From the NCBI GenBank assembly GCA_000499405.2, contig HG738138.1, positions 3,894,368 through 3,958,367 on the forward strand: a stretch of 64,000 bases of DNA, written 5' to 3'. Position 1 is the first letter of the stretch, and each line of letters begins with the position of its first letter. Position numbers and translations under genes: made by a program. Positions 12,452 to 22,816 of the stretch are shown one piece after another. The notes below the pieces were generated by a model, which ran no database searches, was not told the DNA's origin, and saw nothing but the letters and a program-made list of their open reading frames with translations. This stretch comes from Onchocerca volvulus. Its lineage: Eukaryota; Nematoda; Chromadorea; Rhabditida; Onchocercidae.

Positions 12452-15400
12452 ATGATATGGCCTTTACTAGTCATTTTGGCATTTCTGCTGATCGTCGTGC
12501 AGATACTGAAGAAAGTTTTACGCCCAAAAATTGTGGAGTATTATTCTCAAGATTCTGATGTTTCTTCCAGTAAATCTTTTCGTTGAAGATTTATAAATAT
12601 CTATGAAAAGGATTTGCGCAATAAATTATTTTTCCAGAAGTTTCCCAGAAACCTTCCAAATATTTCTTGGCATAAGTTTGCATCCGTAAGTAATACTTTT
12701 TCTTGAGGTGGACATCACTTCGTAAGCTTGCTCAACGACGACACAAGGCATTATTGCAATGTTTGCGAGAATGGAATGCGAAGAGGCATGCAGTGCGACT
12801 ATTGTGGGATTATGGTTGATTGCACATCTTGCCTTCATTCAATTTCAAGCACTTTCCGTTGTAAAATTACTATTACATCAACAAATGGAGAAATTGTACA
12901 TCACTGGGTAAAGGTCTTCATTTCCTGGAAATTTTTGGACAGTTGCTTTAACAAGTTAAATTTCTATCTAGTGGTTATTATTTGTATAATTTCGTAAATA
13001 TTTAGTTTATCTGACAACGTCATATTTTAAAAGTTCATTATAGGTCCATGGGAACCTACCATCGTTCAGTGTCTGCGGTGTGTGCAATGAGGAATGTGGT
13101 GATGGTGTTGGCTTGATAGATTTGCGATGCTCTTTTTGTCAGGTTAAACACTATTTTTTAATGTAATTAATTAGCCAAGGGATTCAAATCAATCTTTATT
13201 TCATGTTTGCAGTTTACCGTGCATTCACACTGTAGACAGCTAGTGGATAGACGTTGCACTATGGGCGCCAATTGGGATTTTATTGTTCCACCAAATTGTG
13301 TCACAATACGTAGAGTTGGGAATCGTCGCAATAAACAGGTTGGAATTCAGCATTTTCGGAAAAAATACCATATTTTGTTAGTGTTTTTTTGTTGGTGAAA
13401 TATTATTTAAGAATGTACATGTACCGGATGTTTGATGCAACTGTTACTTTGTGCACAACAGTAGCTTTTTATATCTATCAAAAATGTTTTGACAGTAAAA
13501 ATAACATCACTCAGTAGCTATGCACTACTACAAAAACAGAAAGCGCCTTTCAGCAAAATCTCGTGATATTTCAACACTATACAAAAGTAAACTAATAGAA
13601 GGATTGAGCTGGAACTATTAAACAGTCTAGTTCTTAAAATATGTTCAAAATGCCTGTAATAGTTGTAGTTGATTGAATTGACCAGATGAATTTCGTAAAA
13701 TTCGTTTTATGAATAGAAGGATAATTATATATCTCTATTTTCTGACCTACAAAACTTTGCTTCATTTTTTCTTTTGACTTTTCTTTTTTGACATTTTTTG
13801 CTCTCCAGCCAACATTCACGGAAATATCCGGATGTTAGCTAACACTCACTCGATCACGACACTGGCCTGTTCCTTCTTTTGCTATAGCATCCATATTCCT
13901 TGATTTTAATCTCCAGCGAAAAAAAAAAAAAAAAGAAAAGAAATAAAAATAAAAAGGAACTTTCTCTCGGTTATCCATTTATCCAAGTATGATTGTTTTT
14001 ATAAACGAAATTTCACATGTCGAAAAGAATCGAAAAGAATCTCTTTATATGCTAACGCTGAAAAGGGATATTTTTTAAAATTTATCGTCTTGTCGACTTC
14101 ATTTGCCACCAAAATTTCTAGTCACTTGAGCCATTTTTTCTAAATACTTTGAGACTCCTAGGTTTTTCGATTTTCTTTTTCCTATTTTGTTCGTACACAA
14201 CACTTTCATAATTACGTAGCTTTTATTTTTTTTTTTTTTATTTGCAGTGTCCTGTTATCTGTTTTTCCAGCTACCGATTGAAACTGACTTAGATTTCTCA
14301 ATATTTTGGATGTATGTCGCGCGTAAAAACTTTTCGTGACTTGGAGTGTTAAATTTGATTTTTTCAGTTTTAATAGTAAAGTTGAAGTCCGCTTCTTATT
14401 TTCAAATTCCAGTACTTTAATAAATTTTGCAGCTAATTGTTGACGCGATTTGTCGGCCACGCGATGTTGACTATTTATCGTGGAAACCACTTTTCGTCAT
14501 CGTTAATCCAAAAAGTGGAGGAGCGGAAGGATTCGCTATATTACGGACCTTTCGAAAACTCCTTCATCCGGTCCAGGTGGAAGAATTATTAAGCTCTTCA
14601 AGGTAGTAGAGAGGTTATAAATTGATATTTGAGCTCGGCGTTACATGCCAATTTTAATGTTTTACTATAAAGACTTAATCACTATAAAGACTTAATCAAG
14701 AATTGAATAATCTGCAGACTTATTATATGTGCATGATTGTCATAGATATTTTGAAAAATACAAAACACTGAGTTCCATGATTGCAGGTTATAAATATTCA
14801 GCAAATCGGAATAGGGACAGCACTACGTTGGATCAATATGTACCCTGAAATCGATTGTCGTATCATTGTCGCTGGCGGCGATGGAACAGTTTCTTTAGCT
14901 CTAGATGCTATCAACGAACTGCAGCGGAAATTACCCGTAGCTGTTTTGCCATTGGGTACCGGCAACGATCTGAGTAGGACTTTAGGTTGGGGATCTGGTC
15001 ATGAAGGATTGCTTGATTTCTGCGAGGTTGTTTTTATAAAAGTTGTCTTTGAAGGATTGTAATTTATTGTAAAGAACTAAGAATGTTTAATGATTTTTTA
15101 GATTATTTAAAGCGTTCCTGATGCTATATCAAGATGATTCTTGATAATTTTTCTGACATTCTTGAATTTTTCTATTACATCGTAAATTTTAATCATTAAT
15201 CACCAGAAAACTTGAAATTAATAAGCAAAAGTTACTTTTGCAGCCAATTACAGATCTGTCGTGACATAAGAAATGCCAAGACGGTAAAATTAGATAGGTG
15301 GGCGGTTGATATCATTCACAAGAGACAGTTGGGTATTCGTGCCAAAAACAAGCGGTTCAATATGGTGAATTATGTTTCTGTGGGTGTGGATGCTTGCGTT

Positions 15401-16796
15401 ACTTATGGTTAGTATATTTTATATTTTCTAATACGCACATACTGCTTAAAGAAATTTTTTTCCATAAATGAAGCTTATGGGTTTCAAAAAGGAATTACTT
15501 GCGATAAATAACTTTAAAAAGAAATCGTAGCAAGCTTTGAATAAAGATCAAAGTAAATAATTAATATATAGGAGATTTATTCCGATGCATTTTGATCATA
15601 AAAAAGTGTGTGGATTTTAAATCATCTAAATCACTGCATTATTTTCTCCATTCAATGAAGTACATATTGAACAGATGAAATCCTTGAATTCTTTTAATTT
15701 CAAAAATGGAAACATTAAAATATATAAAATGCGGTGTATGAAATAGCGAATTGAAATCGACTTGAGAAGAGAGCTTTCTTTATCAGTTAAGAAAATTAAT
15801 TTGCAGGCATGCAATCAACTCGTAACAATATTCGCAAGATAGTTTCATCACGATTTTTAAATAAAGTTCTATTCTTCACTTTTGGAACAAAGGTAAAAGG
15901 ATGTATTTCAGAACATATTTTGTTTGATAACTATTTTTTATATCTTTTTGCTAAAATACTAGTTCAGAATCTTAAGGCCAGCTTTTTTCCATCAGGTAAT
16001 ATTTTGATCTTATTGCAGGATGTATTGGAACATGCGTGTGCTAATCTGGATAGAAAAATTGAACTAACTGTAGATGGCACTGTCATTCCACTGCCGCCAA
16101 TAGAGGGCTTAATTATTCTTAATATCCCTTTTTGGGGTGCAGGGGTACGACCGTGGGTCGATTTGTTTTCTCCGCAAGCTATCGATGATCGTGAGTTCAA
16201 ATCATCTTTTCGTGTGTAATCTTGTAAGTAGACCGAAATTCATTTAAAATATTAAGATTCGAAGATAAAAGCAGCGTAAAAAAAGAACAATAGCTGCAAA
16301 AATGGCACTGTCACAGCTGCATGGTGCTTACTTTTGTGTTATAATATGCCTCATCAACATATAGTTTTCTTGTAACAAACAGAAAATATTTCTTTCTAAC
16401 AACCACATCATCCAAAATTTCGAATTTGAAGATTTGAAGAATTATAAAAAGAAACAAATGTGTACACGAGAATCTTGTGCATAGACCTTAATATAATTAA
16501 AATTTGTTGAATATGCTGATCGATATCAATGAAATCAGCATAAGTAATGTTAGTAAATTTTAGGGAAATTTGAAGTTTTTGCTGTACGTTCATCATTTCA
16601 CATTGCACAGATGCAAGTAGGCATTTCCCAAGGCATTTCACTTGCTCAAGGAAGTACTCTGAAGTTAAGAATTTTTGGTGCAACATTACCAATGCAATGC
16701 GACGGTGAAGCCTGGCTACAACCACCTGGTGTTATGAATATTAGTCATAAAGACCAAGCTCTCATGTTGATCCATGAAAATTTGCATGTTAAATAG
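12452..16796 (+). CDS. DGKE: Diacylglycerol kinase, epsilon type
   Basis: Ten exons join in phase to 523 residues: 12452-12569, 12708-12907, 13044-13142, 13213-13338, 14433-14576, 14787-15026, 15254-15407, 15807-15892, 16019-16190 and 16564-16796. Order: one N-terminal membrane segment (WPLLVILAFLLIVV), two C1 zinc fingers (first with HHF...CNVC...CDYC, second with CGVCNEECG...CSFC), then the kinase catalytic domain with VNPKSGG, the nucleotide motif GGDGT and LPLGTGNDLS, then the accessory domain (NNIRK, FGTKDVLEHA, ILNIPFWGAG, MQCDGEAW). A membrane helix plus two C1 domains without EF-hands or RA/PH domains is the epsilon layout. It phosphorylates diacylglycerol to phosphatidic acid at ER or plasma membrane in phosphoinositide turnover. 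Length is near vertebrate DGKE (567). Exon 7 uses the second of two AG sites (15253), which alone keeps phase. An AATAAA lies at 17105. Confidence 0.93.
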
Positions 16797-17948
16797 AGTT
16801 GCCGCAGAATCATAGAAATTCGGGAATATGCAGCATGAATGCATCTTACTGGTTTAATTTACCCTTATCTTATTTGTCGAGAATTTTGAAATATTTGCCA
16901 ATTCTCAGTAGTAATTGTTATATTGTTTGTTTGGCATTATTTCCATGATTGATTTCTACAAGTTTTTGCAAATTATGGGAAAGACTGCTCTGCATAATTC
17001 CGGTTTGCATTTTTGTGTTTATACGAAGTGGTCTTTCGCGGAATCACTTAACCAGAATTCATATACTCTATTTATAAATATTGTATCTCTCTTTGGTTCA
17101 TGGAAATAAATTAGGGTAGATTGAATTATTTATATTATTTGCTCCAGATTTATTCTAAGATGTTATTTGTTATTTCTATAGATAGTATTTATCTTATGAT
17201 CTCATTTTTACTTTTTTTACGAAGTGGACATTCATTATTCCTTTTGATTCATTCCATTTTCTTTGATTTCTTTTTACTTTAAGTAAATTAGCGGATTTAA
17301 GCACTGAGCTTCTGAATAGAACAGATCTGATTTAGAAAAAAAAGATCATATGTGTGAAAATCAAATCCGAAACAGATTTGATTTTCACACATGTGACTTG
17401 TTTTTTTTTCTTTGTTTAGTTAATTAATATTGCCTCTATGCACGTAATGCTTCAGATCATTCATGAAATCTCTATATGGTTCAAATTGGTGCTTATTGAG
17501 CAAATTAGTTCTACAATTTAGGATGTCGACTGTTGTATTTATTTTTTTTTTACGGGTTGTAATGCATTTCTAATGTTACCAGAACGGTAATTAGTATCCA
17601 GCTATTTGTATCTAATTCATCTTGATTTGTTTTAGTTTCATGTCTTTTTGAAATTAGTTTTTATTGATTTTATAGTATTTATGTTGGTAGGGATGTTGAT
17701 TTGCTTTTGGGCAAGATCTCAATTATCAGGCATTTTAGTGTATCAGTAATTTTTTATGTCACCTATATTTTGTCCATGTTTCCATAATTTGTATGAAAAG
17801 TTTGTAATGAAGTTTTGAAATTGCTTTTTCTTTATCTTATTTTTGATGTGTCATAAAAGCAAATATATACTTAATAATCTAGATGAAAATTGTTAGTTTC
17901 TGTTGGACATTGGTTCTAACGAGCTTGTTCTATATTTGATTATTTTTC
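16797..17948 (+). other. 3' UTR and spacer between DGKE and the GPATCH2-like gene
   Basis: About 1.15 kb with no coding frame of note. AATAAA at 17105-17110 marks a likely DGKE poly(A) site. A strong hairpin sits at 17347-17395. Confidence 0.5.
17347..17395 (+). repeat. 21-bp inverted repeat with 7-nt loop
   Basis: Arms 17347-17367 and 17375-17395 are complementary with one G-U pair, loop CGAAACA. Flanking A-rich (left) and T-rich (right) tracts can lengthen the stem to roughly 30 bp. Candidate small-RNA precursor or transcript-end structure. Confidence 0.7.
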
Positions 17949-19068
17949 ATGTCGGCTGTCATGACATTCAAAGAAAAAGAAATGCATACGGACGATGAAA
18001 GCGAAATTGAATACACAGTAGCGAAGCGTGTTGCATCGGTTACAATTGAATCGGATAGTCAAGTGGAAGCAGAAGCGGAACAGCGTTCCGGACGCAAAAG
18101 ACGGAAAAAAAGGATTGTGAAACGAAAAAACGTCAATGAAAAGATGGATGTCGATATTAATGTTTCTCAGCTCAACACCATAAACAAAGGCAGTGATGTA
18201 CAGAACGTTATGCTGAAATTGAGTAACAAAATATCTCTGATTAAAATATTTTGCTGGCTATGTCTTTCGGACTTTCATGATCCCAATTTCTATAGTTTAA
18301 ATTTAAACCATACTCGGAAATTCTGAAAACTGATTAAAATAATTTAGGAATGGACTGGGATGGTTTATGCTCAACAAGTGAGTTGTCATCTTCTGAAACC
18401 TGCACCTCCGATGGTCGTGAGGCGGACGATGAGCAGTCAGATTGGGTTGGCCCTGTAAATGAAGACCAAAATTTTCCTCTTCCGCAAACATCAACGAAAC
18501 AGCAGCGCTTTATTAAGTTAATAGTTCTTATTTTTGAGAACTATTCTTAGTATAAACTCTGCTAGCTAATCATTTCCCGTCTGTTGTTTCCTATTTCTGT
18601 TGAATTTGAAGTTTTATGGATCTGTGTCTGTACCTTATATGTATAGTTTTCAATTTTATAATTTGAGCAGAAATGGATTTTAGGACGCGTACTGCATCAG
18701 CAGCTCTGCAGCGGAAACTTGAAAGATTTATTCGAGATGATAGCCAACGTGAACTTATTGTGAAACATTGGACTAGTTATCGACAGGTAGCTTTTTCTAG
18801 CTTATTTAACTCGAAAAAACAAATCATCAAACCAGTTTAGTATTTGCTTATATAGCTAGATTAAGTATAATGTACAAGTGTTTAGAGTTTAATCTTTACT
18901 AAATGCGTTGTGATCATCACAGTACACTGTAATAAGAATGTAGTTGTCGGTATGTTATTTTGAAATCTGAATGGAATTTTGTTGTAGGTTAGTCGTATTA
19001 TGGAATTCTTTGGTCTGGAAGTATCGAAAAGAGGTCGTGGAACGGTGGTTTTGAAGAAGACACGATAA
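17949..19068 (+). CDS. GPATCH2-related nuclear protein lacking a visible G-patch
   Basis: Exon 1 17949-18222 encodes an acidic start followed by a strongly basic run (GRKRRKKRIVKRK), a likely nuclear localisation signal. Exon 2 starts at 18348 and carries SSSETCTSDGREADDEQSDW, which matches the conserved DGRxxDDEQSDW signature of GPATCH2/GPATCH2L. Exon 3 (18671-18786) and exon 4 (18988-19068) give a basic helical C-terminus ending in RGRGTVVLKKTR. This resembles an R3H domain in pattern (TSY...R...LGL-like...VVLKK) but with Arg where the R3H histidine is expected. No glycine-rich G-patch was found. The exon 2/3 junction is unresolved: no GT donor after the conserved block keeps phase with exon 3, so one boundary is mis-set or an exon is missing. 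Function is unknown; nuclear RNA-related by homology only. AATAAA at 19308. Confidence 0.7.
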
Positions 19069-19805
19069 ATATGAAAACTTGCGACCCTTTCTAACCATAT
19101 GCTATTCTTTGTTGCAGTTGCAATGAGTTATTTATGACAATTATTCTTTAATTCTATATATTAAAATGATATGCATTATCGTATTAATTTATTTCTTGTA
19201 TCATACTTTTTGGTGCATGCACTTAAAACAGGTTATCAGCTGAGTATTTAATTGATTAGAACTATCTAATAATTTGTTCGTGTGCTTCTGTTTTGCAATC
19301 AAATCACAATAAATTTCTTCTTAAATTGTCACTTCAACAATAAGTTTGTCCTGAAATGTATCTTATCTTGCTGCGACATAGTAATTTTGAAGTCCTTTTC
19401 AACCATAGTGGGATTGTAATTCGAGGTGGCGAAAAATCGATGGCCTATTAAATTTATGGAGTCATTAAATTTGAAGTATACAATTTTAATGTTGATGTGA
19501 TTTTATTTTCCTCAGTTTTTTAAATGTATTTTTCAGGAAGTACGACAAAAGCTACTTCAAAATTAGTGCTTAGATACCCTATATGCCTAGAGGAGTTAAT
19601 CTGACAGGTCGGAGACGTTTGACCTTTAAAGTGTATGCGCCTGTTATTTAAATCGATTTTTATATTTCCTTTTTAAGTTGTGAGATTCTCAGTTGAAAAG
19701 TTCGGAAATTCAGTTTCATTCTCTCCTCATCTCATAGAATTCAGTACAAAGAGTAATAGAAACTCTGGTGAAACAAATTTGGATTCGTTCCATTGATTCT
19801 GTTGA
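19069..19805 (+). other. Spacer between the GPATCH2-like and RPP14 genes
   Basis: About 740 bp of 3' UTR and intergenic sequence. AATAAA at 19308-19313 is a likely poly(A) signal. A TTTTTCAG at 19530-19537 could be a trans-splice acceptor for the next gene. Confidence 0.4.
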
Positions 19806-20078
19806 ATGTTTTTGAATGGAGATTATAGGGAGTTAGGAGTACCACCGAAGGGTGCATTCACTGGGCATGATTTTGAAGTATTGGTCAATGAAGCGATACG
19901 CCTAATACTAGGTCAAACTGCGCCAAATTATTCGTTCGGTCCGTTTAACGAAATTGAACGGAAAGGATCTGTGGTTGTTCAAGCATCGGACGTGAATCTC
20001 ATTTGGGCAGCACTTTCAGTATACGGACGCTTTTTTGGCAAACCCATTGCTTTGCATTTTAATTCGGTTAGCTTTTAA
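19806..20078 (+). CDS. RPP14: RNase P/MRP protein subunit, Rpp14 family
   Basis: Single-exon frame of 90 residues. A TGA lies in frame directly before the ATG, fixing this start unless an upstream exon is spliced on. The pattern of Rpp14/Pop5 proteins can be followed through the frame: a short first strand (MFLNGDYRELGV), then GAFTGHDFEVLVNEAI as the first helix, a GP-containing turn, VVVQASDVNLIWAALSVYG as strand plus helix, and FGKPIALHFNSVSF as the last strand. It aligns best with human RPP14 (LWSSLTLLGSYKGK...). Rpp14 is a protein subunit of the nuclear RNase P that trims tRNA 5' leaders. It is shorter than the human protein (about 124) at both ends. A call of Pop5 rather than Rpp14 cannot be fully excluded. 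The reductase gene follows 418 bp downstream on the same strand. Confidence 0.7.
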   Translation: MFLNGDYRELGVPPKGAFTGHDFEVLVNEAIRLILGQTAPNYSFGPFNEIERKGSVVVQASDVNLIWAALSVYGRFFGKPIALHFNSVSF

Positions 20079-20314
20079 GTGCTGTGAGTATTGGGCTGCA
20101 CTTTTTTTATTTGGTTTCACTTAAGCTAGTAAAATAATACTGAGTTGATAATTTATTCTTATAAAAGTGCACCATCAAGTACTGGTATCAGGATGTTGCT
20201 AAAAATATAAGTAGAAAAATAAATTAAGATATGTAGTAAGATATGTTAAATAGTTTTGCTGAACATCTTTTCTAACATCAGATCGTGTATACTGACATAC
20301 TGTGTGATTCTACT

Positions 20315-20331
20315 ATTATTATTATTATTAT
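20315..20331. repeat. (ATT)n microsatellite
   Basis: Short run of ATT units in the spacer between RPP14 and KDSR. Confidence 0.7.
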
Positions 20332-20460
20332 TGTAAAATTACCTTAATCTGTTCTAAAGTATTGTAAGTTTTTTTCTTAGGTCGCGAAATGCTATTCTTG
20401 TTTTAAACAAATAATTCAAACCAATTGAAATTGGAATATTGCAAATTCAATTATTTCAAA

Positions 20461-20471
20461 TTTCTTTTCAG
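20461..20471 (+). promoter_or_regulatory. Probable trans-splice acceptor of the KDSR gene
   Basis: TTTCTTTTCAG lies 26 nt before the ATG at 20497 and close behind the RPP14 stop, the arrangement expected for a downstream gene in a nematode operon or a trans-spliced monocistron. Confidence 0.5.
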
Positions 20472-20496
20472 TTAACTGAAGTTCAAGAACGATAAA

Positions 20497-22508
20497 ATGG
20501 ATATCTATTTCTCCATATCATGTCTCACATTTGCTGTAGTTTTTATTTATGGCCTGCTGTTGATTTTAGTTTACATTTCATTACCACAAAAAAAACCTCA
20601 ATCATTCGAGGGAAAGCATGCATTTATCACAGGTAAATCAAAAATTTATTGAATTAATATAAATGAGGATTTTCTCTTAGGATCTCATGAATTTTCAAGA
20701 TATTCCTATTTCCCTACTGCGAGAACGTTCCACTAATAATTGTTAATATTAATTTAGAGTTTTAAAACTCTAAAAAAAAAAGTTTGTAAAACAAGGATTT
20801 CACATTGAATCATTGAAATTTTTAGAACTATTCCTTGTCTTCGTTTGTTAATCTTCCCTTTTGTAATAAAAAATTTCCTAAATTTAAAAGCAGAACGAAA
20901 CTTTTGCAGGTGGATCGAAAGGAATTGGAAAAGCAATAGCGGTAGCCTTAATACGGCGCGGTTGTTCTGTCTCTTTGGCTGCTCGTAACGCAAAACAGCT
21001 GGAATTGGTGTGTAACGAATTGAACGCATTCGCAAAAACCAAGAAAAATGGTGCAGTTGCAAAATATTACAGTGTTGACGTCACTTCATCTTACAATGTG
21101 GTGAGGACTATCATGTAATGAATAATTTAAAATCAGTCAAATTAAAAATAAAATAAAAAATGAGAACAAAAATTAGTACCTGACGTCTATTTTCTAAACA
21201 AATTTAATAAACTTTCATAAAATACTCGTAATTTTTTTCGTGGAAATTTTATGAATCTTGTTTAGCTGGAAGCAATTGTAAAAGAAGCGGAAAGTGAACT
21301 TGGTGATATCAATATTTTGGTAAATAATGCAGGATGTGCTGTGCAAGGCTCGTTTGATTCGCTTGATGTATCAGTATATGAGAAACAAATGTCTCTAAAT
21401 TTTTTAAGCTCGGTATACTTTCATGCAATATTGAGGAGAAAAAGAGGATTATCATGGTCTGAAGTTCTTTCCGATATTATTTCCATCTTTTTCTCTAGAT
21501 TTTTTATTTTGAGATTCAACTAATATATCTGAAATTTTCAGAGAATTAAAATTTCAGTGCACTTACAAAATATGTTTGCTTTCAGGTTTACATGACTAAA
21601 GCAGTAGTGTCCAAAATGAAAGAGTCACGAGATGGTCATATTATTTTTGTGAATTCTGCAGCCGGTCAATGTCCAATTTGGGGATATACTGCTTATGGAG
21701 CAACAAAATTCGCAGTGCGTGGTTTCGCTGAGGCATTGCATATGGAACTGCTTCCATATAATGTTCAAGTATCGATAATCTATCCTCCCAATACAAATAC
21801 TGAAGGCTACCAGGTTCAAAAATTTTCTGATTGTAATGCTTCTGTGATTGGAATAATTGGAAATTTGTTTTTTTTTTTTATATCTTTGTTAAATTGTTTA
21901 TTATTGAAAAATCTGGAAAGATATGACAAAGCTTGTACTCTGATCGTAATTCAGCTTGTTTTAATTTAAAAAAAATGGCTTTAAGTTTCGAAGTCTCAAA
22001 TTTAAAAAAAAAAAGAAAAATAATTGAATAAACCCTCATTTAGCATGAATTATTGACAATGCCGAAGGAATTGAAAGAAATCAATTCTTGCGGAGGATTG
22101 TTTGAACCAGAAACGGTTGCTGAATGCCTCATTTATAATCTTTCTCGTGGTAATTATCACACATGCATTGGTTTGGAAGGATGGATGCTTGGAGTATTGT
22201 CAGCCGGTGGTGCACCAGAAAAAAGCTTTCTGCAAGCTGCTGCACAGGTCATTTTAAGTCTTTTGATTTGTCTTCTAGTTCTGAATATTCTTGGAATATC
22301 TAAGAAATCATCAGAGTTTGATGGTAATTCATGCTGTGATTTTCTCATTTTTTTCTTCCTTGATTCTCTGGTCAGTTATATTTCGTGAATTTTACTGATC
22401 TTTCTTGTTTTTATTCAGGTGCTCTTTGGTGGTTTGCTGCGGGCGATCATGCTCATTTACATCGGTCATTTTAACTGGATAGTGGAGAAATGTAAGCGTA
22501 AGCGATGA
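20497..22508 (+). CDS. KDSR: 3-ketodihydrosphingosine reductase (short-chain dehydrogenase)
   Basis: Six exons join in phase to 331 residues, the length of human KDSR (332): 20497-20632, 20910-21100, 21266-21412, 21586-21813, 22044-22247 and 22419-22508. An N-terminal membrane helix (about residues 8-30) precedes the Rossmann fold. The NADPH site GGSKGIGK, the NNAG motif, and the catalytic residues Ser in FVNSAAGQ and Tyr-Lys in YGATK are all present. KDSR-specific blocks include RGFAEALHMELLPYNV and YPPNTNTEG, and the C-terminal segment is hydrophobic. The enzyme reduces 3-ketodihydrosphingosine to dihydrosphingosine at the cytosolic face of the ER, the second step of sphingolipid synthesis. 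AATAAA at 22730-22735. It is convergent with the PDZ-LIM gene, whose stop is only 308 bp away. Confidence 0.93.
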
Positions 22509-22729
22509 ATATCTGATTAAAAGTTTGAATCATATTCGTCCATTGTTTGGTCTTAAGTGCTTGTTCATCTATGTAAATTGCTTCGTGTTTCCAGAATTTC
22601 ATTTCGATGCATTACTAGAATCTTTTATGTAGATATCATCTTGACCTCAATCACAGAGCAGAAAATCTCGAACTTCGCGATACATGGAAACAGATGAAAT
22701 TTATAACAAGCTTTAGTGAACCTTGATTC

Positions 22730-22735
22730 AATAAA
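22730..22735 (+). terminator. Poly(A) signal of KDSR
   Basis: AATAAA 222 nt after the KDSR stop, within 90 bp of the stop codon of the convergent gene, so the two 3' UTRs probably overlap. Confidence 0.5.
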
Positions 22736-22816
22736 ATTACAAAGTAGCATCATATTACACCGCGTTAATATAGTAATAAGGAACAAAAAGGATATAATTC
22801 GTTCACATAATTTTTT

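Noticed and set aside
16851..16864. GGTTTAATTTACCC resembling the nematode SL1 leader
   Set aside because: Only the first part matches and with an extra T; the AAGTTTGAG part, donor and Sm site are missing, and it sits in the DGKE 3' UTR.
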